Source: Tritrichomonas musculus (taxonomy: Eukaryota > Parabasalia > Tritrichomonadida > Tritrichomonadidae). Taken from it: DNA of 64,000 bases. Below are positions 1 to 10,451 of the stretch, piece by piece. A program made the translations under genes and the position numbers. The DNA lies in NCBI GenBank assembly GCA_039105265.1, contig JAPFFF010000001.1, positions 10,912,001 to 10,976,000 of the forward strand. The letters run 5' to 3'. A model generated the notes under the pieces. It saw nothing but the letters and a program-made list of their open reading frames with translations, was not told the DNA's origin and did not search any database. Positions within the stretch are counted from its first letter, which is position 1. Each line of letters opens with the position of its first letter.

Positions 1-375
1 AAAATTCATGAAAATTAATTTCATCTAAATAGAATCTCCACGCAAGAATCACAAGCTTTTCCAACATTACAAGCTCAGGTTATACCGTATTAACAACATT
101 TTCTTTGAAAAATATTGGCAATTCAAACGTTCCATAAAGTGACATTGCCAAAATGCGTTCGGTTGTTCAACATAATTCAAATTATTATGAAACATGTGCA
201 ATTGTATTTAAGTGCCTTCTTTATTTATGTTTATATCCTGAAGAATTTAAAATTACATATGCAGAAATATATATCAAAATATATATATTTTGAATGCTTA
301 TTTGTTTTTAATTTCAATCAAAAATTTCCTATCGTTCGATTCAAGGTCGAGCAAAATCTTTATTCATTTTTAAAT
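1..375. other. Upstream intergenic region, no gene seen
   Basis: AT-rich stretch before RIO1. An open frame runs through positions 115-375 in phase with RIO1, but its hydrophobic, Lys/Ile/Phe-rich translation matches nothing in RIO1 and begins at a non-ATG codon. I treat it as non-coding upstream DNA containing the RIO1 promoter. Confidence 0.6.
364..368 (+). promoter_or_regulatory. Initiator-like element of RIO1
   Basis: TCATT with its central A at 366 lies 10 nt before the ATG at 376. This matches the trichomonad initiator consensus TCA+1Y(T/A), which normally sits within about 20 nt of the start codon. An AAGGTC string at 343-348 lies just upstream. Assignment rests on motif and spacing only. 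Confidence 0.5.
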
Positions 376-1953
376 ATGGATGATTATTTAAACGATAAAT
401 TTCATACTCATAATGAAGAAAAGTACTCTCCAAAAATGTTTGAAGAGTACCGCAGTCATATTCATCTAGAAATTAATCCTGATAGAAATGTTGATACAAT
501 TCGAAACAGGATAGTCAATGATGATCTTAAAAGAAAAGGTCTACGTCCTGGAAAAGATTACAGAAGGACAGAAGAACAAGTTCTTGATAATCGAACAAAA
601 GCAATATTATTGAAACTCTTAAAATCTAAAGTTTTAGAAGAGATTAATGGATGCATCTCAACAGGTAAAGAAGGTAACGTTTATATTGGAATTAAAGGTG
701 AAAACGCACCAAAAGATTGGCCAAATGAGTTTGCTGTAAAAATATATAAAACTTGCATTCTCAAATTCAAGGATCGTGATAGATATGTCAGCGGTGAATT
801 ACGATTTCAGCATAAGGCTGGAACAAGAAATTCACGAAAAAGTGTTATATTATGGGCTGAAAAGGAATTTCGTAACTTATCTCGATTTTACAAACAAGGT
901 ATTCCATCCCCAAGACCTCTTCTTGTTAAGAGCAACATAATCTTTATGGAATTGATCACACAAGATAATCTTCCAGCTCCTCTACTTCGTGATGTGCGAT
1001 TACAACCAGAAGATTATGAAAGATTATATATACAAGTAATGTATAATATGAGGGAGATTTATCACAAATGTAATCTGGTTCATGCAGATTTATCAGAATA
1101 CAATCTTCTTGTTCGTGATAAAAAAGCAATATTCATTGATGTTGGTCAAGCAGTTGAGCATGATAATGTTAATTCAACTATTTTCCTTCGGAATGATATT
1201 TCGGTTATTACAAAATTTTTCCAAAACGTTGGTGTTAAAACTGCACCATTAATGCGAAGCTTTGAATTTGTTGTTGAAGAAGAACTTGTTACAGATGAAG
1301 CTTGGGTCTTAAAAGAAATCAGGCAAATGGAAGAAGAAATGAGTGTTGAAGAGTTTGTTGGAGTTTTTATTCCTCAAAGACTTGACCAAGTCACAAACCC
1401 AGATATTGAAGTTATGGATATAGAAGACGGCGATTACTCAAGCGCCGCACTTCATGGCGCTTATACTGGCATCGTTCCTTCAGAACTTGCTCCCTATGAA
1501 GGTGATTTTCTTGATGAGATTGATTTTGAAGAAGAAGATTATTCTGATGATGAAGAAGATATAGAATTTTACGATGTGGATGTTAAGCAAATTGTTCGAC
1601 CATCAGCAATGACTAACAAGAACAAAAATGAGGCTATTCCTAAAGCTGCAAATAAAGAGGATAATAAAAATGATAAAAGTGATAAAGAACATAAAACTCC
1701 TGTTAATAACAAAGAAGACATAAATAATGATGAAAATATCGATGAAGAAGAAGAGGAAGAAGAAGACGAGGATGAACAAGGACAAGAAAAAAGCATATTG
1801 AAGCAATCTTTTGATAGAAAAAATTTCTCAAAAGAAGAGTGGAAGCAAATACAAAAGAAGTTAAAGGTTGCAAGAAGAGAAAAAAGAATGACAAAAACAT
1901 CAAAAATTGTGAAAAGGAAAAAATACCGAAAATCACACCCTAATGCGAAATAA
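376..1953 (+). CDS. RIOK1: RIO1 family atypical serine kinase
   Basis: RIO1 is an atypical kinase/ATPase needed for late cytoplasmic maturation of the 40S ribosomal subunit (18S rRNA processing). I start it at the ATG at 376, giving 525 residues, because conserved RIO sequence begins just after it and an initiator-like TCATT sits 10 nt upstream. The frame is open further upstream but looks non-coding. Visible motifs are the P-loop-like STGKEGNVY (residues 95-103), the phosphate-anchoring Lys in FAVKIYK (K122), the catalytic loop HADLSEYN (D238, N243) and the metal-binding IDVGQAVE (D255). All key residues are intact. The C-terminal third is acidic (poly-Glu/Asp) and ends in a Lys/Arg-rich tail, as in RIO1 of other eukaryotes and unlike RIO2, whose N-terminal winged helix is absent. 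Confidence 0.95.
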   Translation: MDDYLNDKFHTHNEEKYSPKMFEEYRSHIHLEINPDRNVDTIRNRIVNDDLKRKGLRPGKDYRRTEEQVLDNRTKAILLKLLKSKVLEEINGCISTGKEGNVYIGIKGENAPKDWPNEFAVKIYKTCILKFKDRDRYVSGELRFQHKAGTRNSRKSVILWAEKEFRNLSRFYKQGIPSPRPLLVKSNIIFMELITQDNLPAPLLRDVRLQPEDYERLYIQVMYNMREIYHKCNLVHADLSEYNLLVRDKKAIFIDVGQAVEHDNVNSTIFLRNDISVITKFFQNVGVKTAPLMRSFEFVVEEELVTDEAWVLKEIRQMEEEMSVEEFVGVFIPQRLDQVTNPDIEVMDIEDGDYSSAALHGAYTGIVPSELAPYEGDFLDEIDFEEEDYSDDEEDIEFYDVDVKQIVRPSAMTNKNKNEAIPKAANKEDNKNDKSDKEHKTPVNNKEDINNDENIDEEEEEEEDEDEQGQEKSILKQSFDRKNFSKEEWKQIQKKLKVARREKRMTKTSKIVKRKKYRKSHPNAK

Positions 1954-2992
1954 TATTATTATTTACAAATTCATAAACATAATATTATTGATCTTATGCT
2001 TTTTTTTTTTTTTTTGAATAACCATTCAAATCTATTCAAAACTCATTCAAATAATTGTTAAGTGACTATAAAAATCCGTTATATAATATACAAAAATTCT
2101 TTATTATCTCATTATCCAATTAAATTTACACGGATTATAATAAAACAAATGATTGTCCATTTAAACAACCATCGATGAATAGGAATTGTTATAATAATCA
2201 ATGTATAGATTACAAATAATTGTTATAATTTTTAATTTATTTTGAATTATCTGATATTATCATATAATAATTTACACAATTGAAATGATAAAAAATATAA
2301 TTCATATTAATCAATCATAGAAAATAAATAAATTCAATAATATTTTAAAAGATTGTGAATATTTAAATAAATTATACATTTAAATATTTTATTAGATTAA
2401 TAAAATTAAAAATCAAATGAAATGCTATGAAATAATATATATATATCTTAGAATACTCAATATATTAAAAAAACATTTTTTTTTGTCATAAACAATTTTC
2501 AATACATTGAAAATATATAATACCAATTTTTCAATGGTCTACTTCTTGAATATCTTTTCAAAAAGTTTGATATTTTTTTCCTTCTCAAATAATTAACAAA
2601 TATAGAATTTATTTTACTTTAAAACTACATTATGCTTTATAAAACAAAATGTTTTTCTTGCTTAAATACTGAATCATCATTTTCTAAATGATCTGAAAAG
2701 CATTGAAATAATAATCAATGGGTTCTACACAATAATATTTGAGAAATTAATTCAAATTTATTCCATTTTTATACACATTTACATTAAAAAAATAATTTAA
2801 AAAAATAATTATTTATATTGATAAGAATAATAAAATTGTTTATGCAAAGTATTAAATGAAAAATACTATTATAAGATATGGCGCCCATTAAAAGAAATTT
2901 GTGAGTTAAAATAACTCAATATTTATGAATATTTGAATAATCTCAAAATTCTGTTTTTTGAGATTTTATTTTTTTTTTTATTCTTAAAAATT
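1954..2992. other. AT-rich intergenic region, nothing recognised
   Basis: About 1 kb of very AT-rich DNA with poly-T runs and short ATAT tracts between RIO1 and the kinase-like gene. I found no coding potential, tRNA-like structure or convincing terminal repeat. It must contain the promoter and the true start region of the downstream gene. Confidence 0.6.
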
Positions 2993-5626
2993 ACGGATCC
3001 AATACAGATTTCCCCTTCTCACTTCGAGAAAGTTCGTCAACTCGGGTCTGGTAGCATCGGAAAAGTGTATTTAGCCAAAGAAAAATCTACTCAAAAACAA
3101 TATGCAATCAAATTTATAAAAACAGATATCACAAATAATGATGAAATTATTCAATTAATTGACGTCGTGTCACAAATTCATCATCCTGCTGTTTTAAGGC
3201 CATACGGATATTCTTTACCTGATCAAGCAAAAAAACGGCCTATGTCAATTGTAACCGATTATCAAGAAAAAGGTTCATTAGATACTTTACTCCAAAAGCC
3301 TGATGCCTTAACAGATTATTCGCGTATGAAAATTCTCTTTGGAATTGCTGAAGCTCTTCGTTTTCTACATGAAAATTCATTTGTTCATGGAAATTTGACG
3401 CCAGGTAATATTTTATTAGATGAGAACTTAGACCCGATTTTAACAGATTACTCTCTTTTAAAACTTTCACCACGTAATAGCAAGATAAATTCGAAAGATA
3501 TTTGCTTTTTCGCGCCGGAAATGAAATTAATTCAGAATCCTATTTCAATTCAAGATTCGGGTGAAAGTCAAAGCCAAAAACAACAAAATTTTGCTAAATT
3601 CGAAGAAGGTGCTGAACCAACACAAAAATCAGATGTTTTTTCTTATGGATTGATTATTTACACAATTATCACAGGATCTTATCCATATGATGAAAATAAT
3701 TTAAATACAGCGTCTATTATCCAAGAAGGCCAAAGACCTCCTTTAACAAACAATATACCAGAATGCTGGCAAAAACTTATTTCACAATGCTGGGATGCAA
3801 TTCCAGATAGGAGACCATCATTTGAGTCTATTGTTCTTCGTTTTTTACGAAATGAATTTAAATTACCTTTAAAAGATATTGAATCAATACAATTCCGAAA
3901 CTATCAAACAAACTGCTTATCATCGTCATTTGCTACAAAGGCTTTGATTTCTACAATGGACCAAATCGAATCATTATCAGATGCAAACAAAACGTTAAAT
4001 CGTATTGTTGAGTCATTGAAGCGCAATGTCGAACTTATTTCACAGAATATGACGCAAATACAAAAAAGTCTTCACGATGAAAATCCAGCAAACCGAGAAA
4101 CTGTAAAATTTACACAAGAATTTAAACCACCTCCTTCAAATCAACGGGCAAATTGGGCAGCTGTCAATGCCAATCGTAGATTTTCAACAAAACAGCCAAT
4201 GTCTCGGCCATTAATAGACGGAGGATTTAATTCAAAACCTGCTGGAGCTAAAAACGAAGATAATATAGCAAAACATAACGATAATATTTTAGATATATTT
4301 GCAAATGCTACACCAACACCAACCATGAGAAAGCCAGATGAAAATAAAAATAATGATAAAGATGCATTCCCAGGATTTTCGCCACAAGGTCTCAATCGGC
4401 CACGTTCAACATCTGATGGTGGCAATGAACAGCACGCAACATTTACATTTCCAACATTAGGTTCAAATTCTCCATCAGCATTTCCAAAAGCAGATAACTC
4501 ATCTTCCCCCAGCAAAAATGAGCCTGAAGTTAAGAAAGGTGATAATTTACAGCCATTTCCATCTTTTGGTCCCAGCAAACCACAAGGGTCAATTTTGGTT
4601 CCTTCTTTAGAAGCTAATAACAATAATAATGAAAATAAAAAGGTTAGCATCACTCCAAATGGTTCATTTCATGATGCTATTGCTATAGGCAAAGAAACAA
4701 TGCCACCCCTATTAAGTAACTCAACTCCAGATTTACCAGTCGCTATTCCACCCCAAAGACAGAAAAGTTTAGTTGGTATGACTCCAGCACAAATTCAGAA
4801 GATGCCTAGTCAAGATAATTTAAAGCCTCGATTATCATTACAAAATAGCGTAATTTCAAAAAACAATTCCAGAAAAAGTCAAAGCCATAGAGCAAACTTT
4901 TCAGATGATTCATCTGGTAATAATAGTTTACGGAAATCATTTATTAATAATTCAGGAAATTCAGCTCCTAATTCACCAATCATTCCTGGAGGAAAAGCTA
5001 AAAATGATGATGCTTTTAGCGGTTTAACAATGAGCAATAATAATAGCCCAGCTCTTCCTTTAAATACTTCCTCTAAGAAACTGAAAAAAGGAACTTCACT
5101 CAAAGAAGTTCCTACTCAAATTCAATATCCTTATGCATATGATCCATTCGATGGAATATTTGCTCATCTAACAGCCGAAGCCAATGGAAATATATGTGAA
5201 AAAGGAATTATAACAATTTCAGGTAATAGTGCTGACCCAAGTCGAGAAAAATGCATACAAGAAGTCGTTAACTATGAATGGACAAAATGCTGGACTTCTT
5301 CTAACGCACTTAACTCCTATCTTGAATTTGACTTTCTTTATCATCATATTTTTATCACTCATTATACTATAAAGACATATCCTTGCGGGGCTGGATATTC
5401 ACATTTAAGGAATTGGGTTATTGAAGCTTATGCAAATGATCAATGGTATGAAATAGATAGAAGAGACGATAATAACGAATTAAATGGAAAAAGTAAAGTT
5501 GCAACTTTTGAGGTTGCTGCCACTGGCGAATTCTCAAAAATACGAATTAGACAAACAGGGCCTAATCATTACGGTGATAATTATCTAATTCTGACAAATG
5601 TTGAATTTTTCGGCGACTACTTGTAA
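2993..5626 (+). CDS. TKL-like (pseudo)kinase with C-terminal F5/8C-like domain
   Basis: The frame encodes an N-terminal TKL-like kinase fold: glycine loop LGSGSIGKVY near nt 3041, the ATP-anchoring Lys in YAIKF near 3105, SYGLIIYTIITG, and a C-lobe ending CWDAIPDRRPS. The catalytic loop reads HGNLTPGN (about 3385-3408) instead of HRDLKPxN, so the catalytic Asp is Asn, while the DFG Asp (TDYS) is kept; it is probably a pseudokinase. A Ser/Asn/Pro-rich linker of roughly 400 residues follows. The last about 160 residues (nt 5130-5620) resemble F5/8-type C/galactose-binding-like domains common in Trichomonas (motifs SYLEFDF, NWVIEAY, IRIRQTG). There is no in-frame ATG before the kinase domain. 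The frame opens after a stop at 2912 and reads ACG GAT CCA at 2993, the position where a Met is expected. The start is unresolved: non-AUG, a missed exon or a base error. Confidence 0.8.
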   Translation, partial: TDPIQISPSHFEKVRQLGSGSIGKVYLAKEKSTQKQYAIKFIKTDITNNDEIIQLIDVVSQIHHPAVLRPYGYSLPDQAKKRPMSIVTDYQEKGSLDTLLQKPDALTDYSRMKILFGIAEALRFLHENSFVHGNLTPGNILLDENLDPILTDYSLLKLSPRNSKINSKDICFFAPEMKLIQNPISIQDSGESQSQKQQNFAKFEEGAEPTQKSDVFSYGLIIYTIITGSYPYDENNLNTASIIQEGQRPPLTNNIPECWQKLISQCWDAIPDRRPSFESIVLRFLRNEFKLPLKDIESIQFRNYQTNCLSSSFATKALISTMDQIESLSDANKTLNRIVESLKRNVELISQNMTQIQKSLHDENPANRETVKFTQEFKPPPSNQRANWAAVNANRRFSTKQPMSRPLIDGGFNSKPAGAKNEDNIAKHNDNILDIFANATPTPTMRKPDENKNNDKDAFPGFSPQGLNRPRSTSDGGNEQHATFTFPTLGSNSPSAFPKADNSSSPSKNEPEVKKGDNLQPFPSFGPSKPQGSILVPSLEANNNNNENKKVSITPNGSFHDAIAIGKETMPPLLSNSTPDLPVAIPPQRQKSLVGMTPAQIQKMPSQDNLKPRLSLQNSVISKNNSRKSQSHRANFSDDSSGNNSLRKSFINNSGNSAPNSPIIPGGKAKNDDAFSGLTMSNNNSPALPLNTSSKKLKKGTSLKEVPTQIQYPYAYDPFDGIFAHLTAEANGNICEKGIITISGNSADPSREKCIQEVVNYEWTKCWTSSNALNSYLEFDFLYHHIFITHYTIKTYPCGAGYSHLRNWVIEAYANDQWYEIDRRDDNNELNGKSKVATFEVAATGEFSKIRIRQTGPNHYGDNYLILTNVEFFGDYL

Positions 5627-5899
5627 AAGCCAACATTGTTTTTGTTTGTACGATATAAGTATATACTAATTTGTTGTTTTTATCTCTACTTACTATTTCT
5701 TTCATTCTTATTATTTTATTTTTTTTTTTTAATCTCACCTTATTTTGCTTTTATAGCAAAGTGTTCCTAAACAGATCTGATTTTATTAACTTTTTTTTAT
5801 TTTTTTTGTAACTATTGTTTCTATGGTGAATAGCATTTCATTAAAGGCCAAAATAAGAAAACTTTACTCGAAAAATACATTTGTTCTACTATAATTAAA

Positions 5900-6157
5900 A
5901 TGACACATGATACATCACAATTCGTTATTCAAGATGCACCAGTCGTTAATTTAACAAGTTTTTTTTCAGAAGAGGATACAACACAAAATTTACAAAAATT
6001 TATTGATTCAATTGGAAAAGAAAAGAAACAAGATGAAATTAATTACTATTGGCCAACAGAAATAGATCCAAATGCACATGAAGTTATAAAATGGGCAATA
6101 GAAAATTCGTCTTCTATTTTTCCAAATCTTGTTAAAGAAGAAAATAGTGAAATATGA
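5900..6157 (+). CDS. Small hypothetical protein (85 aa)
   Basis: An 85-residue frame starting at an ATG, tandem downstream of the kinase-like gene and convergent with the LRR protein gene. The composition is balanced and soluble (Asp/Glu/Asn-rich, with a DEINYYWPTEIDP segment), unlike the Phe/Ile/Lys-dominated junk frames of the surrounding AT-rich DNA. No family is recognised, and no signal peptide or membrane segment is visible. It could be a small subunit or adaptor, but nothing in the sequence says so. It is real only if expressed; the evidence is length, ATG and composition. Confidence 0.5.
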   Translation: MTHDTSQFVIQDAPVVNLTSFFSEEDTTQNLQKFIDSIGKEKKQDEINYYWPTEIDPNAHEVIKWAIENSSSIFPNLVKEENSEI

Positions 6158-6372
6158 AAAATCAAAAATATTATTTGATCTACAGCTCTATATATTATAA
6201 TATATTAATTATTTCAGATTTATCGATTTTATTTATATTATTTGTTATCATATTTAATAAATATTATTTGTTTTCAATAAATTAAAATCTTTCTTCCGAA
6301 ATATACATATATCTTAATTATAAATTAAATAGATATTCGAACATAAATACTTTATTAATATTACAAACAATT

Positions 6373-8766
6373 TTATTTTGAATCTCCGATCGTTGGATTT
6401 ACTTTTGGTGTCATGCTCATTAATTCATCGAGAGCTGATTTATTTTTCTCTTCAGATTCTTTTTTATTTTCTGGATTTCCAGGAACACTAATTGATACAT
6501 TTCCATCTTTTTTCTTCTTCTTTGAAGCTGCTTTTGAACCATTTTTTGTTTTTGATGAACCTTTTTTTTTCTGTTGGTTTTTCTGATTATTTGGTTGATT
6601 CGTTGATTGTGTAACAGCGTTTTGCTGGAGTTGATTATTTGGCTGTTGTTTTTGCATCAGCTTTGCAATCAACATTGCTTCTTTCTTTCTTTTTTCTTCT
6701 TCTTCTCTCATCTTTTCTTCTTCTCGTTCTCTTTCTAATTTTTCTTCTTCTTCTTGTAAAGCTCTTGCTTTTTTCTCTGCTTCTTCCTTTGCAAATATTT
6801 GATCTTGTGCATGATGCGCTTCTTTAAGAGCAAGTTTAAGTTGATCTTTTAATGATGTTAATCGAATCTTGAGGTCTTCAATAACTTTACTATTATTTGT
6901 GGTCGCTTCAAGTTTTTTATCTTCGGCACGAGAAAGTCGACTTAGCGCATGTTGCCTCTTTTGTGCAATTGTTTGATAAAGCATTTGAGCATCGGCTTCT
7001 GATTTTTCTGTTTTAGATTTAACTTCATTAAATTCGTTGGACTTAATTCTTCTTTTATCGTTTATTTCTTCATATTCTTTTCGAAGTTCTTCACGCTTTT
7101 TCTCACATTCAGCAAGCTCATTTGCTCTTTTAATTTTGATTGATTCCAAAAGAATTTTTTTACTATCACGTTCTAGCTTCGCATTGCAAACAGCTGAATA
7201 TTCAGCAATATTTTGAGCTCTATATTGAAAGAGCTGTTGTTCATTTTGCTTTAATTTGTCAATGTTTTTCATCGCAATTTCATTAATGTTAGCATTTATG
7301 TTTTCTCGGTGTTTCTTGATCGAGATTTTAAGATCACAATGAGCTCGAGCTGAAAAATCGTTAAATGAAAGATCAATCTCTGTAATTGTTTTATTTGTTA
7401 GAAGAGCTTTTTGAAAAGCTGCTGAACTATCATCTTTCATTTCATTGTTTTTCATTAAAAGTGTCATAAGAACGTTATTTGTGAGTAATGCATTTGCTAT
7501 TGGAACTCCACCTTTGTCTGTAATTCGGTTTTCATTTAAATTTAAATAAGTCAAAGATGGATGATTTTCTAATGCTTTGGCTAATTTTATTGCACCATCA
7601 TCACCTGTCAATGTTTCGCTGAGATCAAGGTGGACAATAGATGTATTAATACGGACAGCTTCTGCAATTTGCTCTATTGTTTCGTTTTTAAGAGGATTTG
7701 ATGATAAATTAAACTTAGTTATCGATGGATACTCTCGTAGTAAAAAATGAAAAGAATCTGGTGATTCTGAACCAAATTTATTATTAGCAAGTGAAAGTGA
7801 TGTAATCTTTGTTCCATTTTGAAATGCATCAAATAAGTTCGTTAAAAATGCTCGAGTAAGATTATTTGAACTCAAATCTAAATTTCGGAGAGTATCATTT
7901 TGAGCAAGTTGACGAGAAATAAATGGGCCTGCTTGATCACCAATACAATTATGTGATAGATTTAAAGTTTCTAATATACCAAGTGAATTGTCTTCGGCAA
8001 AAAGTTTTTTAATACCAGCGGTCCCTACTCTATTCGCACTTAAATCAAGATATAGTAAAGATTTATTAGACGCTAAAGCAGGTCCAATAAATCCACATCC
8101 TTCTTCAGAAACACCACACATGGAAATAGTTAAAGAGGATAAAATATCATTCTTTTTTAAAACACTAGCTATAGCTGTTGCACCTTGAGTTCCAACCCTA
8201 TTCCTATCAATACCATCAATTGCACTCATATCAATAGTTGTAATATGTGTATTGCCGGTGAGAGCTTTAAATATCATACTTGATCCATCTGATGTAATTG
8301 CATTTGATCTGAGATCTACACAAATAACTGGTGGGTCAATTGCTAAAAATTGGGCAAGGAAAGAAGCTCCTTTATCTCGAATTCTATTTAATGATAGATC
8401 CAAATTGATATAGCGAGGATGACGATATATAAGTTCTATCAAAAGGCGAATGCAAGATGGTCCTAAGCTAAGGCCAGAAAGATAAAGAGACTTTATTTTA
8501 ATTCCATTCATAAATTGATTAATAAATCTATTTTTTGCTTTCTCATTAAATGGAACTTCTAGATCAGCACATTTAGCTTCATAAAGTGCTTCGACATTTT
8601 CGACAGTGATATTATTGTTAACCACTTTTTGTGGAGGTGGAAGTGGACCAAGTGGCTGAGGCGGCCCAATTTCAGATGGTGGACGACTTGCTTTGTGAAC
8701 TACAACATATTGGCTAATTTTGCGGTTAATGGATCGACGGTAATTATCAGCTAAAAAACACCGCAT
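6373..8766 (-). CDS. RNI-like leucine-rich repeat protein with coiled-coil tail
   Basis: Start chosen at the ATG at 8766 (797 residues, beginning MRCFLADNYRRS); the six codons before it open on TTG, and TTCAATA lies directly upstream. After a Pro-rich segment, about 13 ribonuclease-inhibitor-type leucine-rich repeats follow (LDLSxNxIxDxGA pattern; roughly residues 85-470). A long charged coiled coil comes next (about 475-690, very Glu/Lys-rich), then a Gln/Asn-rich and Lys-rich basic tail. RNI-like repeats followed by a coiled coil is the architecture of LRRC45 (centrosome linker) and related cytoskeletal LRR proteins. That comparison is inferred from architecture only; no enzymatic motif is present. 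It probably acts as a scaffold. Confidence 0.85.
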   Translation of the reverse strand: MRCFLADNYRRSINRKISQYVVVHKASRPPSEIGPPQPLGPLPPPQKVVNNNITVENVEALYEAKCADLEVPFNEKAKNRFINQFMNGIKIKSLYLSGLSLGPSCIRLLIELIYRHPRYINLDLSLNRIRDKGASFLAQFLAIDPPVICVDLRSNAITSDGSSMIFKALTGNTHITTIDMSAIDGIDRNRVGTQGATAIASVLKKNDILSSLTISMCGVSEEGCGFIGPALASNKSLLYLDLSANRVGTAGIKKLFAEDNSLGILETLNLSHNCIGDQAGPFISRQLAQNDTLRNLDLSSNNLTRAFLTNLFDAFQNGTKITSLSLANNKFGSESPDSFHFLLREYPSITKFNLSSNPLKNETIEQIAEAVRINTSIVHLDLSETLTGDDGAIKLAKALENHPSLTYLNLNENRITDKGGVPIANALLTNNVLMTLLMKNNEMKDDSSAAFQKALLTNKTITEIDLSFNDFSARAHCDLKISIKKHRENINANINEIAMKNIDKLKQNEQQLFQYRAQNIAEYSAVCNAKLERDSKKILLESIKIKRANELAECEKKREELRKEYEEINDKRRIKSNEFNEVKSKTEKSEADAQMLYQTIAQKRQHALSRLSRAEDKKLEATTNNSKVIEDLKIRLTSLKDQLKLALKEAHHAQDQIFAKEEAEKKARALQEEEEKLEREREEEKMREEEEKRKKEAMLIAKLMQKQQPNNQLQQNAVTQSTNQPNNQKNQQKKKGSSKTKNGSKAASKKKKKDGNVSISVPGNPENKKESEEKNKSALDELMSMTPKVNPTIGDSK

Positions 8767-9107
8767 TATTGAATTTTTTTTCAATTATTGTAACGATTTT
8801 TTTATAAATCATTTAAAAAGTTTCAAAATAAACAATTCAAATTTTATTTAATAATTTCATTTGAGTAAATCACATCAAGTTATTATCCGAAAAAATTATA
8901 TTAATGAAAGGAATCAAAGTTGAAAAAAGCTGTCTTTTTATCATTTATCAATGGTAATACATCTAGAACAATTAATATCAAAAAATAACAGATTCTAAAT
9001 ATAATTTTATGATACCAAAATTTACCTTTAAGATTTTAATAGTCATTTTAAATACAATTTCTATTTTTATTATTTTCTTTTCTTTCCCTGAGAATTTTTT
9101 TAATTAC
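8767..9107. other. Intergenic region between two minus-strand genes
   Basis: About 340 bp of AT-rich DNA containing the 3' flank of the golgin gene and the promoter side of the LRR gene. No structure beyond poly-A/T tracts was recognised. Confidence 0.5.
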
Positions 9108-10451
9108 TTAAAAAAGTGAGAAAAGAAAAGCTATATTACAAACAAATAACAATATAATAATACAAAGCCGATAAATTGGATGCTTTTGGAAGAAATGTCC
9201 AATTTTTGTGACAGTTTTATCAAAATTTTCAACAGGCTGATATAATGTATCAATTGTTGAATGAGGTAATAAAGTTACCAAAGGAACAGCATCAATCTCA
9301 TTTTCATTTCTCTTCTCTCTTTTTTTCATTTCCATTTCATTTGATTTTTGTTTTTCTATAATTGCTAGCAATTCAGCCTTTTTAATCTGCAATTGGTCGA
9401 TCTCGGATTGCGCTTTAATTAAATTTATATTTCGATCTTGTCCAATTGACTCAGATTCTAGTCGAAACTTAATTCTACTTAATTCTTTTTCATTCAATTT
9501 TTTATCATTTTCAAAAGAATTTTGATATGTCTTCTCAATTTCTATCAATTCTTGCTTTGATTGACCATTTATCAAGTCAATTTCATGTCTTGTTGTTTCA
9601 TTAGAAGTTTTCGTTTTAAAAAGTTCTGTTTGTATTTTTTCGATTGATTTTTTTTCATCTTTAATTTCCAGATTTGCTTCTTCTTGAAGCTCACGAATTG
9701 AAGCTTCAAGGGCTGCACTTTTTTGCTGAGCTTTTTGAATTGACTCTTTCAAATCATTTCTTTGCTTTTCAAATTTTTCAATATTTGAAAGAAATTCAGA
9801 TGATTCAACTGAATTTGATAATTTATTAATAGCTTTTGATCTTGTTTCACTTAATTCATCTTCATATTTTTTTATAATTTCATTTTTTTCATCAATTTTT
9901 GTTTCAATTTCTTTGATTTGAATTTCTTTACCAGATGTTTCCAATTGAAGTTGATCGTTCTCTTCTTCAATTGCTTTTAAATCATTTTTTAATTGATTCA
10001 ATATTTCTTCAAATTTTGAATCATCATTCAATTTGTCATCATTTTGAATTAAACGATCAAGTTTTGTTTTTAATGTTATTAATTCACGCTTTTTTTGCTG
10101 AATTTGAGCTTGATTTTTTTTATCTTTTTCACTACTCGACGATAAAAGTTTGCTAAGTTCCGAATTCTCACCCGTTGCTTCTTTCAATTGCTCTTCTAAT
10201 GCGACCAAACGAATTTGATCTTGATGAGCTTGCTGCTTAAGTTCTTCTAATTCTTCTTGAGTATCTTTTCCCTGAGTTTTCTCTTGTGGATTCTCAAAAT
10301 CTTCATTGAAATCACCAAAAGAATTCATTTCTGATATATCATTATTAGTATCGTTGATATTATTTTTATTCCTTGAAGAAGAAGCCGTTTCTGCTGCTTT
10401 GTTATCAATTGCTTCAAGCAAATTTGATAGTTTATTGAAGAAATTGGTCAT
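9108..10451 (-). CDS. Golgin-84-like tail-anchored Golgi coiled-coil protein
   Basis: Of 447 residues, positions about 75-400 are nearly continuous coiled coil, and the last about 22 residues form a single hydrophobic helix (YRLCIIILLFVCNIAFLF) with almost nothing after it, i.e. a tail anchor. Two features point to the golgin-84/GOLGA5 family rather than a generic coiled coil. The N-terminus FFNKLSNLLEAIDNKAAE resembles the conserved start of golgin-84. The juxtamembrane pattern (…FDKTVTKIGHFFQKHPIYRL) resembles its conserved C-terminus. Golgin-84 tethers intra-Golgi vesicles, so this would be a cis/medial Golgi membrane protein facing the cytosol. It is head to head with a HAD hydrolase gene across 135 bp. 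Family assignment is from remembered patterns; a generic golgin is the alternative. Confidence 0.75.
   Translation of the reverse strand: MTNFFNKLSNLLEAIDNKAAETASSSRNKNNINDTNNDISEMNSFGDFNEDFENPQEKTQGKDTQEELEELKQQAHQDQIRLVALEEQLKEATGENSELSKLLSSSSEKDKKNQAQIQQKKRELITLKTKLDRLIQNDDKLNDDSKFEEILNQLKNDLKAIEEENDQLQLETSGKEIQIKEIETKIDEKNEIIKKYEDELSETRSKAINKLSNSVESSEFLSNIEKFEKQRNDLKESIQKAQQKSAALEASIRELQEEANLEIKDEKKSIEKIQTELFKTKTSNETTRHEIDLINGQSKQELIEIEKTYQNSFENDKKLNEKELSRIKFRLESESIGQDRNINLIKAQSEIDQLQIKKAELLAIIEKQKSNEMEMKKREKRNENEIDAVPLVTLLPHSTIDTLYQPVENFDKTVTKIGHFFQKHPIYRLCIIILLFVCNIAFLFSLF

Noticed and set aside
115-375. N-terminal extension of the RIO1 frame (87 codons)
   Set aside because: Opens on a non-ATG codon, composition is hydrophobic and AT-driven, and an initiator-like TCATT plus ATG at 376 fit the known RIO1 N-terminus.
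4141-4653. 170-codon minus-strand frame inside the kinase-like gene
   Set aside because: Antisense shadow of a Ser/Asn/Pro-rich linker; no independent motif.
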